DNA of 64,000 bases from positions 2,418,001-2,482,000 of the forward strand of contig NZ_JAGS01000001.1 of assembly GCF_000526775.1 (NCBI RefSeq). The letters run 5' to 3'. This DNA comes from Ruminococcus albus AD2013 (GTDB taxonomy: Bacteria > Bacillota > Clostridia > Oscillospirales > Ruminococcaceae). This document shows positions 1 through 7,617 of the stretch, in pieces; position 1 is the first letter of the stretch; every line of letters starts with the position of its first letter. Position numbers and translations under genes: made by a program. Under the pieces are notes generated by a model. It worked only from the letters and a program-made list of their open reading frames with translations, made no database searches and was not told where the DNA came from.

Positions 1-549
1 TTCTATCCCGGTGAAATGGGCGGTAAGGCACTGGCTGAGGTTCTCTTCGGTGATGTTTCACCTTCCGGCAAGCTGCCTGTTACATTCTATGAGGATACCG
101 ATAAACTGCCCGAATTCACTGATTATTCCATGAAGGGCAGAACATACCGCTACACCACCGAGAACGTACTGTATCCTTTCGGCTACGGACTTACCTACGG
201 CGGTGTTAAGGTCACAAAGGTTGAATACAAGGACGGCAAGGCAGTAGTTACCGCAGAAAACAGCGGCAAGGCTACCGAGGACGTTATACAGCTTTATATT
301 AAGGACTACTGCGAACACGCAGTACCCAATGTCAGCCTGTGCGGATTCAAGCGCGTTAAGCTGAATGAAGGCGAGACCGCTGTATTCGAGATAGAAGTTC
401 CTGAAAAGGCATTCACAGCAGTTGACGACAACGGCGTGAGAAAGGTATTCGGCAGCAAGTTCACTCTGTTTGCAGGAACCTCTCAGCCTGATGCACTCAG
501 CGAGAAGCTGACGGGTATCAAGTGCGCAAGCGTTGATATAACCAAGTAA
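1..549 (+). CDS. GH3 beta-glucosidase, C-terminal part (partial)
   Basis: The reading frame is open from the first base, so the N-terminus lies outside the window. The visible 182 residues match the end of family 3 glycoside hydrolases: an opening FYPGEMGGKAL stretch, then the SGKLPVTFY and YPFGYGLTY motifs that end the alpha/beta sandwich domain, then the fibronectin III-like domain typical of bacterial GH3 enzymes (about residues 75-170). GH3 enzymes cleave beta-linked glucose or xylose from oligosaccharides. The catalytic aspartate and the acid/base residue are not in view, so substrate cannot be read. No sorting signal is seen at the C-terminus. It is followed by a rho-independent terminator, so it ends its transcription unit. 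Confidence 0.93.
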   Translation, partial: FYPGEMGGKALAEVLFGDVSPSGKLPVTFYEDTDKLPEFTDYSMKGRTYRYTTENVLYPFGYGLTYGGVKVTKVEYKDGKAVVTAENSGKATEDVIQLYIKDYCEHAVPNVSLCGFKRVKLNEGETAVFEIEVPEKAFTAVDDNGVRKVFGSKFTLFAGTSQPDALSEKLTGIKCASVDITK

Positions 550-602
550 CGCGCACATAAACTTGCATTACTCTCTCTCATATATACCCATTAAACGCGG
601 AA

Positions 603-626
603 AGCTCTCTTTTGAGGGCTTTTTTG
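603..626 (+). terminator. Rho-independent terminator after the GH3 gene
   Basis: A 7-bp stem (603-609 with 614-620, one G-T pair) and a TTTT loop are followed by a T-run at 620-625. It lies 54 bases after the GH3 stop codon. Confidence 0.8.
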
Positions 627-709
627 CGTATATAACAAACTTTTGGCATTGTACAATTTGCACTATCGGCTATCCGATTTCTTATGTTATGCTGTAACAT
701 CCAACAAAA

Positions 710-789
710 GTGACAAATTTATCACATCAGGCATTGACAAATGCAATTCTGTGTGATATTATTGTCACATAAGGTGATGAATATATCAC
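710..789 (+). promoter_or_regulatory. Three GTGA-N8-TCAC operator dyads
   Basis: Three dyads with identical geometry flank and overlap the promoter: 710-725, 753-768 and 774-789. Each has perfect GTGA and TCAC half-sites separated by 8 bases whose sequence differs. Centres are 43 and 21 bp apart, close to 4 and 2 helical turns, so the sites lie on about the same DNA face. The natural candidate binder is the small Xre regulator at 1951-2154 in the same operon (inference). Confidence 0.75.
734..762 (+). promoter_or_regulatory. Sigma-A promoter of the Xre/CPBP operon
   Basis: A perfect -35 TTGACA (734-739), a 17-bp spacer and -10 TATTAT (757-762) stand about 100 bases upstream of the first operon gene at 861. 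The -10 box lies entirely inside the central spacer of a GTGA-N8-TCAC dyad (753-768), which suggests repression by occlusion. Confidence 0.85.
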
Positions 790-860
790 TTCTTGCTTTT
801 ATAAAGGCTTTGACAGAAAACAAAAAGACAGCAGAACAAAAGACATACGGAGGCATTATT

Positions 861-1421
861 ATGCGTGACAATGAGAAAGTCAGACAACTGTATAAGGAAT
901 ATCAGCGCAAAGATATCACCCGCGCCGAAAGACGGGAAATGCTTGAAAAGATAGCACGCGAACGCTACAAGACAGACCCGAGAAAGTCCATAAGTGTCAA
1001 GGGACAGGCAGTGGTAAATCTGCTTCTGGGTGTGGTTATGACGGTGATAGCTGTAGCGGCGATGATATCAAGGTCGATAGGCAGTATCAGACAGCAGACC
1101 CCGGCTGTTGTGGCGGCGACAGCAGTTTATGTTGTGCTGCTGATAATATCCGGAAGATATAAAAAAGAGCCCGAGGACGAGCTCGCCAAGGAGCTTATGC
1201 TGAAAGCTACTGCATATTCGGCTAAAGGGCTGATAATCTCCACCATGGTGTTTGGTATGGCAGTTAATATGGCTTGCAACCGCATACATAAAGATTCTGT
1301 AAAGATAACAGGAGAAATGATCATGTGGTACGGCTACCTGATGATAGGTATGTATTATGTGCTGAGGAACGCTTTTTATCTCTGGCTGGACAGAACTCCC
1401 GAGTCTGAGGAGGAAGCATGA
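861..1421 (+). CDS. Four-TM membrane protein of an Xre-linked operon
   Basis: The start is the ATG at 861, 7 bases after CGGAGG; an in-frame ATG at 741 lies inside the promoter region and is unlikely. The 186-residue protein has a charged cytosolic N-terminus of about 50 residues and four hydrophobic segments. A charged linker between helices 2 and 3 (KKEPEDELAKELMLKA) resembles the linker in the next protein (LEPDDEMSEQLRGKA), so the two look like diverged paralogs. Small membrane proteins encoded next to Xre regulators are common in Firmicutes but mostly uncharacterised. The operon continues with a second membrane protein 3 bases later, the Xre regulator and a CPBP protease. A signalling or immunity role is only a guess. 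Confidence 0.8.
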   Translation: MRDNEKVRQLYKEYQRKDITRAERREMLEKIARERYKTDPRKSISVKGQAVVNLLLGVVMTVIAVAAMISRSIGSIRQQTPAVVAATAVYVVLLIISGRYKKEPEDELAKELMLKATAYSAKGLIISTMVFGMAVNMACNRIHKDSVKITGEMIMWYGYLMIGMYYVLRNAFYLWLDRTPESEEEA

Positions 1422-1424
1422 CCT

Positions 1425-1949
1425 ATGATACATAATAGAAATATCTCCCCGGATATATTTAGGGAAAACTACAAAAAGGACAGGCGCAAACCAATGCCAT
1501 TGCGTGCTCATACCAAACTAAACGCTGTAACAGCGATGTTTGCGGGATCACTCTTCTTTTGGTCAATGGTATCTACCGATGTGATAGGCTTTGATGGAAA
1601 GGACAACCCCGCAGACATAGTGATATTCGCGGTACTGGGATTGGGTATGTTCATAAGCGGCTTCATCTGGTGCATGAATCTCGCTTCATACAAATTGGAA
1701 CCCGATGACGAAATGTCAGAACAGTTGCGCGGGAAGGCAAACGGCATGGCTTTTCTGGTATGGTTCTCTTTGGCACTGTCAGTGTTTTTACTGCTGGAAT
1801 ATTTCCAACCGGGGGCAACTTCAGCGATCATGAAATTTTCCAATTCGTATATGCTGATAATAAGCGGCATATTAACATATGATTCCGTAAGGCATTTTCT
1901 GTTCCTTATGATTGACAAGGACGAAAAGATCCCTGCAAAGGAGGAATGA
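1425..1949 (+). CDS. Four-TM membrane protein, paralog of the preceding gene
   Basis: The 174-residue protein starts 3 bases after the previous stop, with GAGGAGG just upstream. It has an N-terminal charged region (about 35 residues), four predicted membrane helices and the same central acidic motif (KLEPDDEMSEQLRGKAN) as its neighbour. The gene reads into the Xre regulator, whose ATG follows one base after its stop, so the genes are probably translationally coupled. No enzymatic motif is visible. The pair could form a heterodimeric membrane complex that interacts with, or is controlled by, the regulator. Function is unknown. Confidence 0.8.
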   Translation: MIHNRNISPDIFRENYKKDRRKPMPLRAHTKLNAVTAMFAGSLFFWSMVSTDVIGFDGKDNPADIVIFAVLGLGMFISGFIWCMNLASYKLEPDDEMSEQLRGKANGMAFLVWFSLALSVFLLLEYFQPGATSAIMKFSNSYMLIISGILTYDSVRHFLFLMIDKDEKIPAKEE

Positions 1950-1950
1950 T

Positions 1951-2154
1951 ATGCCCGAACTGAAAACACGACTAAAGGAACTCAGAGCTTCGAGAGATAT
2001 GAAGCAGGGCGATCTCGCCGAACTGGTGGGGGTCAGGAGAGAAACTATAATCAGACTTGAAAAAGGACAGTACAACCCCTCTTTGAAGCTGGCGATGGAC
2101 ATAGCCGCGGTGTTCGGCGTATCGGTGGAAGAGATATTCAGCTTTGAGGACTAA
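1951..2154 (+). CDS. Small Xre-family (HTH_3) transcriptional regulator
   Basis: The 67-residue protein is almost entirely one Cro/C1-type helix-turn-helix domain: recognition region near QGDLAELVGVRRETIIRLEKG (residues 18-38), then NPSLKLAMDIAAVFGVSVEEIF. The ATG at 1951 is preceded by AAAGGAGG at the usual distance. This compact type (YozG/SdpR-size, no sensor domain) usually autoregulates its operon and binds short dyads. The three GTGA-N8-TCAC sites over the operon promoter are the probable targets. A second regulator of the same build sits at 55059-55268 with a different operator, so the window holds two parallel modules. Confidence 0.9.
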   Translation: MPELKTRLKELRASRDMKQGDLAELVGVRRETIIRLEKGQYNPSLKLAMDIAAVFGVSVEEIFSFED

Positions 2155-2170
2155 AGAAAGGACAATAATA

Positions 2171-3061
2171 ATGGATATTATGATACAGGATAAAACTGAT
2201 GACAGTGCTTCGCCGCTGACAAGCAAAAGGGTGCTGACAACTGTCGGGATAATACTCGGCTCGTTGGGGTGCTTTCTGCTTGCTTCGCGTATCGGCGGTA
2301 TGATATGCAGGACGACGGGTATATCGGGCTATAAGGCAGAGTTCTTATGTTCGCTGATATCGCTGTCCCTTTACACGACAATACTCACTCTGCTGCACAA
2401 AAAGAAAGTCCTTTACACAAAGGGCAACGGCTTTTTCGGCGGACTTATCTCAGGATTTCTCATGATATATGCCAGTATCACTTCCGTGATAAATGCATTG
2501 TTTCTGGAAACGTCCGACGACGGCAAGATCAAACTCGTCACACCGACGGGGCTGCATTTCGGGTCTGAACAGGTGTGGTGCATCATCGGTCTGCTGTTTG
2601 CGGCGGGAATATGCGAAGAACTGCTTTTCAGAGGGATAATCTTCAACGTACTGAGAGACCTCTTCGGCAGAAACAGCACAAAGGGCACGATAGCCGCAAT
2701 TTTCACATCCGGTATTCTTTTCGGATTGTATCACTTGCTGAACCTCACGGCAGGAGTCAGCGTTGAAGCTGTTATACCTCAGGTGATATCCACCGCAGGG
2801 GTGGGAATATTCCTCTGCGCTGTATACGCAAGATGGGGAAATATCTGGATAACTGTTTTCCTGCACGCATTCATGGATATCTGTGTTGTTCTCCCCACAA
2901 GTATGAAGAACAACGCCAGCATAGTTGAATCTATCAACAGTACAATGTCAGACCCAAGAAAGTATTTAGGCGTCGCTGTATATGTTATCCTCGCTCTTTA
3001 TCTGCTGAGAGAGGAAAAAAGACCGCAGATGTTCACATACAGCGTCAGCGACGACCGATGA
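2171..3061 (+). CDS. CPBP family intramembrane metalloprotease
   Basis: The protein is 296 residues from the ATG at 2171 (AAAGAAAGGA upstream); an in-frame ATG at 2144 would overlap the regulator and has no good ribosome site. It is multi-spanning and carries the three CPBP/Abi motifs: EExxxR (E149, E150, R154), FxxxH (F184, H188) and HxxxD (H232, D236), which form the glutamate/histidine site of Rce1-type proteases. In Firmicutes such proteins act in bacteriocin maturation or self-immunity, or in membrane-protein cleavage. As the last gene of the Xre operon it may process one of the two upstream membrane proteins (inference). Substrate unknown. Confidence 0.88.
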   Translation: MDIMIQDKTDDSASPLTSKRVLTTVGIILGSLGCFLLASRIGGMICRTTGISGYKAEFLCSLISLSLYTTILTLLHKKKVLYTKGNGFFGGLISGFLMIYASITSVINALFLETSDDGKIKLVTPTGLHFGSEQVWCIIGLLFAAGICEELLFRGIIFNVLRDLFGRNSTKGTIAAIFTSGILFGLYHLLNLTAGVSVEAVIPQVISTAGVGIFLCAVYARWGNIWITVFLHAFMDICVVLPTSMKNNASIVESINSTMSDPRKYLGVAVYVILALYLLREEKRPQMFTYSVSDDR

Positions 3062-3078
3062 TAACGGAGGGTATCCAT

Positions 3079-3795
3079 ATGGCTGAAAACTACCGCATAC
3101 CAATGCATTTCAAAGAGGGCTGTTACGGCTTTCGTGAACTGAAAGATGTGGGCGGAGAATGTATCGAATTTACGGTACGACCCTGCGATATGATGGTGTA
3201 CAACGTCCCCGTAAGCGGCTATCAGGTGGAACTTTACGAACTCGACTGTGATAAATTTGAGAGTCAGCTGCGTGTTACCTATGACGAGAACGGTAATATA
3301 AGGTTTGCCGAACTTCATGACGGCGACGATGTAAGACTGCTGTATATTGATCTGCCAGATGAGGAAACAGCAGAGTACGAGATACGCGATTTTGCCGAAC
3401 AGACTGTCGCGATACTCTCTGACGAACTTATATCACGCCGCGAAAAGGCAGCAAGGCTGTTCGTGGAATACCACAGGGATATTTATACCGACTTAGCCGT
3501 GAAGATAGGCACACCCGAGGATATGCAGGCGGCGGTGAACAGTATCCCCGAAGAAAAGCGGAATGATCGTCTTATAGAGTATGTAAAGAACAACAGCGGC
3601 GATTATCCCAACTCAAAGCGCATACCCTGGGACACCTACACTATCAGCATAATGATAATGTGTTCCCCTGCGTGCACAGGTGACCGACTCAGGGATATGG
3701 CGATCGATATAGTCATAAACGGTATAAGGCGCATGGCAGAACCTGCGCTGGAAAAGACCGAAGATTACAGATTCATCGCGGAAGAATACGATTGA
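3079..3795 (+). CDS. Hypothetical soluble protein
   Basis: The 238-residue product starts at the ATG at 3079 with CGGAGGG 8 bases upstream; a start at 3058 would overlap the CPBP gene and lacks a ribosome site. I do not recognise a family. No signal peptide, membrane segment or cofactor motif is visible. The N-terminal half (to about residue 85) looks beta-rich; the C-terminal half is helical with many acidic and basic residues. It sits 17 bases after the CPBP gene and 28 bases before the fumarase subunit on the same strand, so it may be co-transcribed with either. Confidence 0.7.
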   Translation: MAENYRIPMHFKEGCYGFRELKDVGGECIEFTVRPCDMMVYNVPVSGYQVELYELDCDKFESQLRVTYDENGNIRFAELHDGDDVRLLYIDLPDEETAEYEIRDFAEQTVAILSDELISRREKAARLFVEYHRDIYTDLAVKIGTPEDMQAAVNSIPEEKRNDRLIEYVKNNSGDYPNSKRIPWDTYTISIMIMCSPACTGDRLRDMAIDIVINGIRRMAEPALEKTEDYRFIAEEYD

Positions 3796-3823
3796 TAGAT
3801 CCGTGGAAACAGGAGGAGCTAAT

Positions 3824-4666
3824 ATGCGAGAGATCAATGTCAATGAAGTAGAAGAGCTTATAAGAGAGCTTTGTATCAAGGCGAACCTTTATCTGCCCGA
3901 GGATATGGAGCAGTGCATAAAGGCGGGCGCTGAAAAGGAATGTTCACCCGTGGGCAAAAATGTGTTTGATGATATCATAGACAATATCAACGTTGCCCGC
4001 AATGAGACCATACCGATATGTCAGGATACAGGCATGGCTGTAATATTCATGGAGGTAGGTCAGGACGTTCACTTTGTTGGCGGTTCACTTAATGAAGCCG
4101 TAAACAAGGGCGTATCCCGCGGCTACATCGACGGCAGACTGCGCTGTTCGATAGTGAGCGACCCTCTGGAGAGAGTTAACACAGGCGACAACACACCACC
4201 CGTGGTACACCTTAAAATAGTTGAGGGCGACAAGGTGAACATCATGGTAGCACCTAAGGGATTCGGCAGTGAGAATATGTCTCAGCTGAAGATGATGACA
4301 CCATCTGTAACAAGGGAAGAGATAGTTGACTGGGTAGTTGGCGTATGTGCAAAGGCAGGTTCAAACCCATGTCCCCCGATAGTGATAGGCGTAGGCATAG
4401 GCGGAGACTTTGAAAAGTGCGCATACCTTGCAAAGAAGGCCCTTTGCAGACCTGTCAGCGAGAGAAATCCCAAGAAGCTGTATGCCGATCTTGAAGCTGA
4501 GATCCTGGAGAAGATCAACAAACTGGGCATAGGACCTCAGGGCTTTGGCGGCACACAGACCTGTCTGGCAGTAAATATCGAGGAAGCACCTACACACATC
4601 GCAGGACTTCCGGTATCGGTAAATGTTGGCTGTCACGTAACAAGACACGCACAGGGTACTATATAA
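3824..4666 (+). CDS. Class I fumarate hydratase / L(+)-tartrate dehydratase alpha subunit
   Basis: The 280-residue protein matches the length and motifs of the alpha (N-terminal) subunit of iron-sulfur hydro-lyases: CQDTG (C66), NPCPP (C183), FGGTQT (242-247) and NVGCH (C270). Cysteines at these positions are the likely 4Fe-4S ligands. The start at 3824 follows AGGAGGAG; an upstream ATG at 3803 has no ribosome site. The enzyme interconverts fumarate and malate (or dehydrates tartrate) only with the beta subunit, normally encoded immediately downstream. Here the gene is followed by a terminator and no beta gene exists in the window. Confidence 0.92.
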   Translation: MREINVNEVEELIRELCIKANLYLPEDMEQCIKAGAEKECSPVGKNVFDDIIDNINVARNETIPICQDTGMAVIFMEVGQDVHFVGGSLNEAVNKGVSRGYIDGRLRCSIVSDPLERVNTGDNTPPVVHLKIVEGDKVNIMVAPKGFGSENMSQLKMMTPSVTREEIVDWVVGVCAKAGSNPCPPIVIGVGIGGDFEKCAYLAKKALCRPVSERNPKKLYADLEAEILEKINKLGIGPQGFGGTQTCLAVNIEEAPTHIAGLPVSVNVGCHVTRHAQGTI

Positions 4667-4722
4667 ATTCAATAGACCCGCAAATTTCCAAAGCGGCAAT
4701 TTTGCGGGGAGCATAACTGTTA

Positions 4723-4761
4723 AGAGCGCAGACTATAAAAAAACGTCCGCGCTCTTTTTTT
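4723..4761 (+). terminator. Rho-independent terminator after the fumarase alpha gene
   Basis: An AGAGCGC-rich stem (4723-4733 with 4744-4755, one mismatch) is followed by a T-run to 4761. A second GC-rich hairpin, CCCGCAAA with TTTGCGGG (4677-4684 and 4701-4708), precedes it. Confidence 0.8.
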
Positions 4762-4789
4762 ACTATATCACCGTAAAAGAATTATCATC

Positions 4790-4822
4790 CAAAAACGCCG
4801 TTTCCACACAGGAAACGGCGTT
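4790..4822 (-). terminator. Terminator of the pilus operon
   Basis: A perfect 12-bp stem (4794-4805 with 4811-4822) with a 5-base loop is followed, on the minus strand, by a T-run (A-run 4791-4795 on the plus strand). It lies about 20 bases past the sortase stop codon. Confidence 0.88.
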
Positions 4823-4843
4823 ATCCGTATTATCCTTCATTTA

Positions 4844-5665
4844 TCACGAGGTCACTCGTTCGCAGTATACCAGATACCTCTGGCTGTTTATGCCGTAAGG
4901 GTGACAGGTATACAGCGTCAGAATGTCCTTACCCGGCTGTATCAGTATGGAGTCTACCGCATCAGGGTCAACTATCTTAGTGCTGACCACGCGGTATTCC
5001 ATAGTGTACCAATAGTTCTGGAGCTTGATGATATCACCGCTCTCCAGTTTTTCAACGTGCCTGAGAAAATCCGAACCGCCAAGACCGCGATGAACTGCAA
5101 TTACACAGTTGGTATTAACATCACCTATCGGATACGAAGTATAGGTCAGATGACCGCAGCCTGCTGTAAGATTCGCATCATTGGCTCCCAGAAATAAGGG
5201 GAGCTTCAGATCCAGCTTATCTATCATAAGCAAGCCTATACTTTCCGTCTTAATGCCATAATCAGTAAGGTCAAACTCGGGATACTTGTAAGCCGACGGA
5301 GAATTCAGCTGGCTCTGACCCGATTCGTACAGCTCCTTGTTACGCCTGCGCATATATTGGTACAGGTCGTTGAGGTATGGCTGGTTTTCCTCTGCCTCTT
5401 TATCGTAGCGTACTTTTTCATAGGGTGCGGGATCTCCGTTTTCATCACGGGGTACATCGTCGCCAAAATCAACATCGCCGTTTTCTTCGGCTTCCTGGAT
5501 TATCCTTGTCAGATCGTCTTTGTATTCCTGTATGTTCTCTTCTACCTGTTTGCTTATGATGATCTTGCTGATAAAGGGATAAAGGAATAATCCCAGACCT
5601 ATAAGGAACAGCAGCAGTAGCAGTATCGTGGTAAGACGTTTTTTCTTCTTTTTCTTTTTAGTCAA
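4844..5665 (-). CDS. Class C (pilin-polymerising) sortase
   Basis: The sortase joins LPxTG pilins covalently into a pilus on the outer membrane face. A TTG start at 5665 is chosen because AAGGAGG lies 8 bases upstream; the ATG at 5707 would put the ribosome site inside the gene. The 273-residue protein opens with a poly-lysine run and a TM helix (about residues 10-35), then an acidic coiled region, then the sortase barrel with catalytic H192 (AVHRG), C254 (TLYTCHPYG) and R263 (SQRYLVYC). The TLxTC-x-PYG motif is typical of class C. It ends right after the last strand without the C-terminal TM helix that many class C sortases have. It follows the two pilin-type genes. Confidence 0.93.
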   Translation of the reverse strand: MTKKKKKKKRLTTILLLLLFLIGLGLFLYPFISKIIISKQVEENIQEYKDDLTRIIQEAEENGDVDFGDDVPRDENGDPAPYEKVRYDKEAEENQPYLNDLYQYMRRRNKELYESGQSQLNSPSAYKYPEFDLTDYGIKTESIGLLMIDKLDLKLPLFLGANDANLTAGCGHLTYTSYPIGDVNTNCVIAVHRGLGGSDFLRHVEKLESGDIIKLQNYWYTMEYRVVSTKIVDPDAVDSILIQPGKDILTLYTCHPYGINSQRYLVYCERVTS

Positions 5666-5687
5666 CAGCTTGTCCTCCTTACAAAGG

Positions 5688-5716
5688 CAGTGCCGCCCGC
5701 AAAGCAAGCGGCACTG
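5688..5716 (-). other. Intercistronic hairpin between pilin and sortase
   Basis: A perfect 9-bp stem (5688-5696 with 5708-5716) lies in the 123-base gap between the shaft pilin and the sortase. It has no T-run on the minus strand, so it is more likely an mRNA processing or stability element than a terminator; such elements can keep sortase expression below pilin expression. Confidence 0.6.
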
Positions 5717-5788
5717 TTTATCAGCTTTATATCATATGCGGTTTTCGGAGGGTCTTAACAGTTTCCGAAAGATCCTTCACACATCAGA

Positions 5789-7615
5789 TCAAGCATTTTC
5801 CTGCTCTTCTTCGTCCTTGTCTCTCTTCTTGAAGAATATGAAGAAGAACAGTGCTCCGCCCATAACACCGATACCTGCTATTGTGAATACGATAGCTGCT
5901 GTTGTACCTGTGAAAGGCAGATCGAAAGCCTTGATAGTCTGATCATTAACAAATACTATCTTATTATCTGAGATCAACTTTTCTTCGTTTGCTTCTGTAC
6001 CATAGTAAACCTTACCGTTCTTGGCAATGAATATGGTCTTGGTGTTAACAGCTTCGTCATCTTCAACATAATAGCCTGACTGTGTTGAGATCTGCTTGAT
6101 GGTGTAGACACCGGGTGCAAGGTTTGCAAGTGTTACGAGCTTTGTTTCTGCATCGTCGGAATACTCACTGCAGCGTGAAACTTCGAATGTACCTGTAAGT
6201 TCCTTTGAAGTATCATTTTTATCTACGTTCGAGATAGTGATGGTTGCAGGTGTGAATTCGTCATATGTACCCTCAGGAGGATAATCAGGAGCACTGGGAT
6301 CGGGATAGCTTGTTATGCCGGGATAATTATCAACCTTATCAGGATCCGGGATATCATCGGGTATTTCATCATCAGGATCCGATGCAGGGGGATTATAAGC
6401 ATACTCATAAGCTATCGATGAACTGTTCTTTACTTTACCCGCTGTATAACCGTCAACGATAGTTGATGTAACGGTTATTTCGAGAGAAGTATAATCACCA
6501 AGTTCTCCTATGCCATCCTTTGTCAGTGTAACGGTTAATATACCATCGCCTGTGCTTACAGTGTAATCTTCTGTCAAAGCGAGTGTTTTCGAATTCGTAC
6601 CGTCTGTTGCAACAACACTTGCTATTGCTACATCCTTCTGATTTTCATAGGTATCTGTTACAGCGTAGCTGATAAGGTTTTGAGCCTTATCCGGGATATC
6701 AGCAGTGATCTTCCACATATAATTCTTGCCTGTATTAAGATTACTGTCTGTCATTACTTCCTTAGCAACTTCCAGTTCCTTGTCATTTGGGAATGTATTG
6801 ACCTGAATAGCATTGGATGTTCCGTCAAGTACAAACTTGATGGGTGTCTTATCAAGCAGGTATCCTTCGGGAGCTTCTGTTTCAACTGCGTAGTATGTAC
6901 CCAGCGGCAGACCGTCTACCAAAAGAACGCCATTTTTTGTTGTGAAATTCTGTTTTTTCACCCAGTTGCCCAGATTATCTTTATAGTAGATATCAAATAC
7001 TGCTTCTCCAACTGTTGTCCAATTAGTCGCACCGTCACTCAGTGTCTTAGTCAGCTTGATCGAGTGCTTATCGTTAGAATTGGGATTTTCCGGGTCGCTC
7101 AGAGATGTGGGATCTGTATTATCGCCATTATCATTATTGTCTGTCAGCTTGGGGTAAATATCAACAGTATTTAATGTTTTACCGCCAACTACCGCAGGCA
7201 GATGAAGATAGAAAGCCTCTGCATCTTTGAAATTTACATCTGTATCATTGTTATATGGCGTTATCTTATAAAATGCGTTAGGAATATCAACGACATTTGT
7301 AACATTCGAGTATGTGTGTCCGCCTTGTACTTCTTTACCGTAAAAATCCACTTCAACGATATCGAATGTAATACCCGCAGTTTCTTCACCATAAGCATCT
7401 GCCACCCAGTTACCATCAACGTTAGCTTTACCTGTGGGTGTATAGTCTGATGCTTTCGCTGCATTATAATTTTCTTCACTTAATACATACGGGTGTATCG
7501 TCAAATTGGTTGTACCTGTTGTAGCCGGTGTTGCAAATACATTGTAAGGTACCATCTGACCGATCATGAGTGCTGAAGCGGCTATAGCCGTTGTGCGTTT
7601 AAACATTTTTTTCAT
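5789..7615 (-). CDS. Shaft (major) pilin with LPFTG sorting signal and CnaB-type domains
   Basis: A 608-residue secreted protein with a Sec signal peptide (about 1-29), LPFTG at 566-570, a hydrophobic helix and a basic/acidic tail. Between them lies a Gram-positive backbone-pilin architecture: an N-terminal domain, a CnaB-like repeat with the E-box-like YAVETEAPEGY, a second domain (about 280-410) and a C-terminal CnaB module (PGVYTIKQIS). Such domains usually form Lys-Asn/Asp isopeptide bonds. An acidic, proline-rich linker lies near residues 415-450. AGGAGGG precedes the ATG. The gene is 2 bases downstream of the giant adhesin and upstream of the sortase, the usual tip-shaft-sortase order. 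Confidence 0.92.
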   Translation of the reverse strand: MKKMFKRTTAIAASALMIGQMVPYNVFATPATTGTTNLTIHPYVLSEENYNAAKASDYTPTGKANVDGNWVADAYGEETAGITFDIVEVDFYGKEVQGGHTYSNVTNVVDIPNAFYKITPYNNDTDVNFKDAEAFYLHLPAVVGGKTLNTVDIYPKLTDNNDNGDNTDPTSLSDPENPNSNDKHSIKLTKTLSDGATNWTTVGEAVFDIYYKDNLGNWVKKQNFTTKNGVLLVDGLPLGTYYAVETEAPEGYLLDKTPIKFVLDGTSNAIQVNTFPNDKELEVAKEVMTDSNLNTGKNYMWKITADIPDKAQNLISYAVTDTYENQKDVAIASVVATDGTNSKTLALTEDYTVSTGDGILTVTLTKDGIGELGDYTSLEITVTSTIVDGYTAGKVKNSSSIAYEYAYNPPASDPDDEIPDDIPDPDKVDNYPGITSYPDPSAPDYPPEGTYDEFTPATITISNVDKNDTSKELTGTFEVSRCSEYSDDAETKLVTLANLAPGVYTIKQISTQSGYYVEDDEAVNTKTIFIAKNGKVYYGTEANEEKLISDNKIVFVNDQTIKAFDLPFTGTTAAIVFTIAGIGVMGGALFFFIFFKKRDKDEEEQENA

Positions 7616-7617
7616 AA

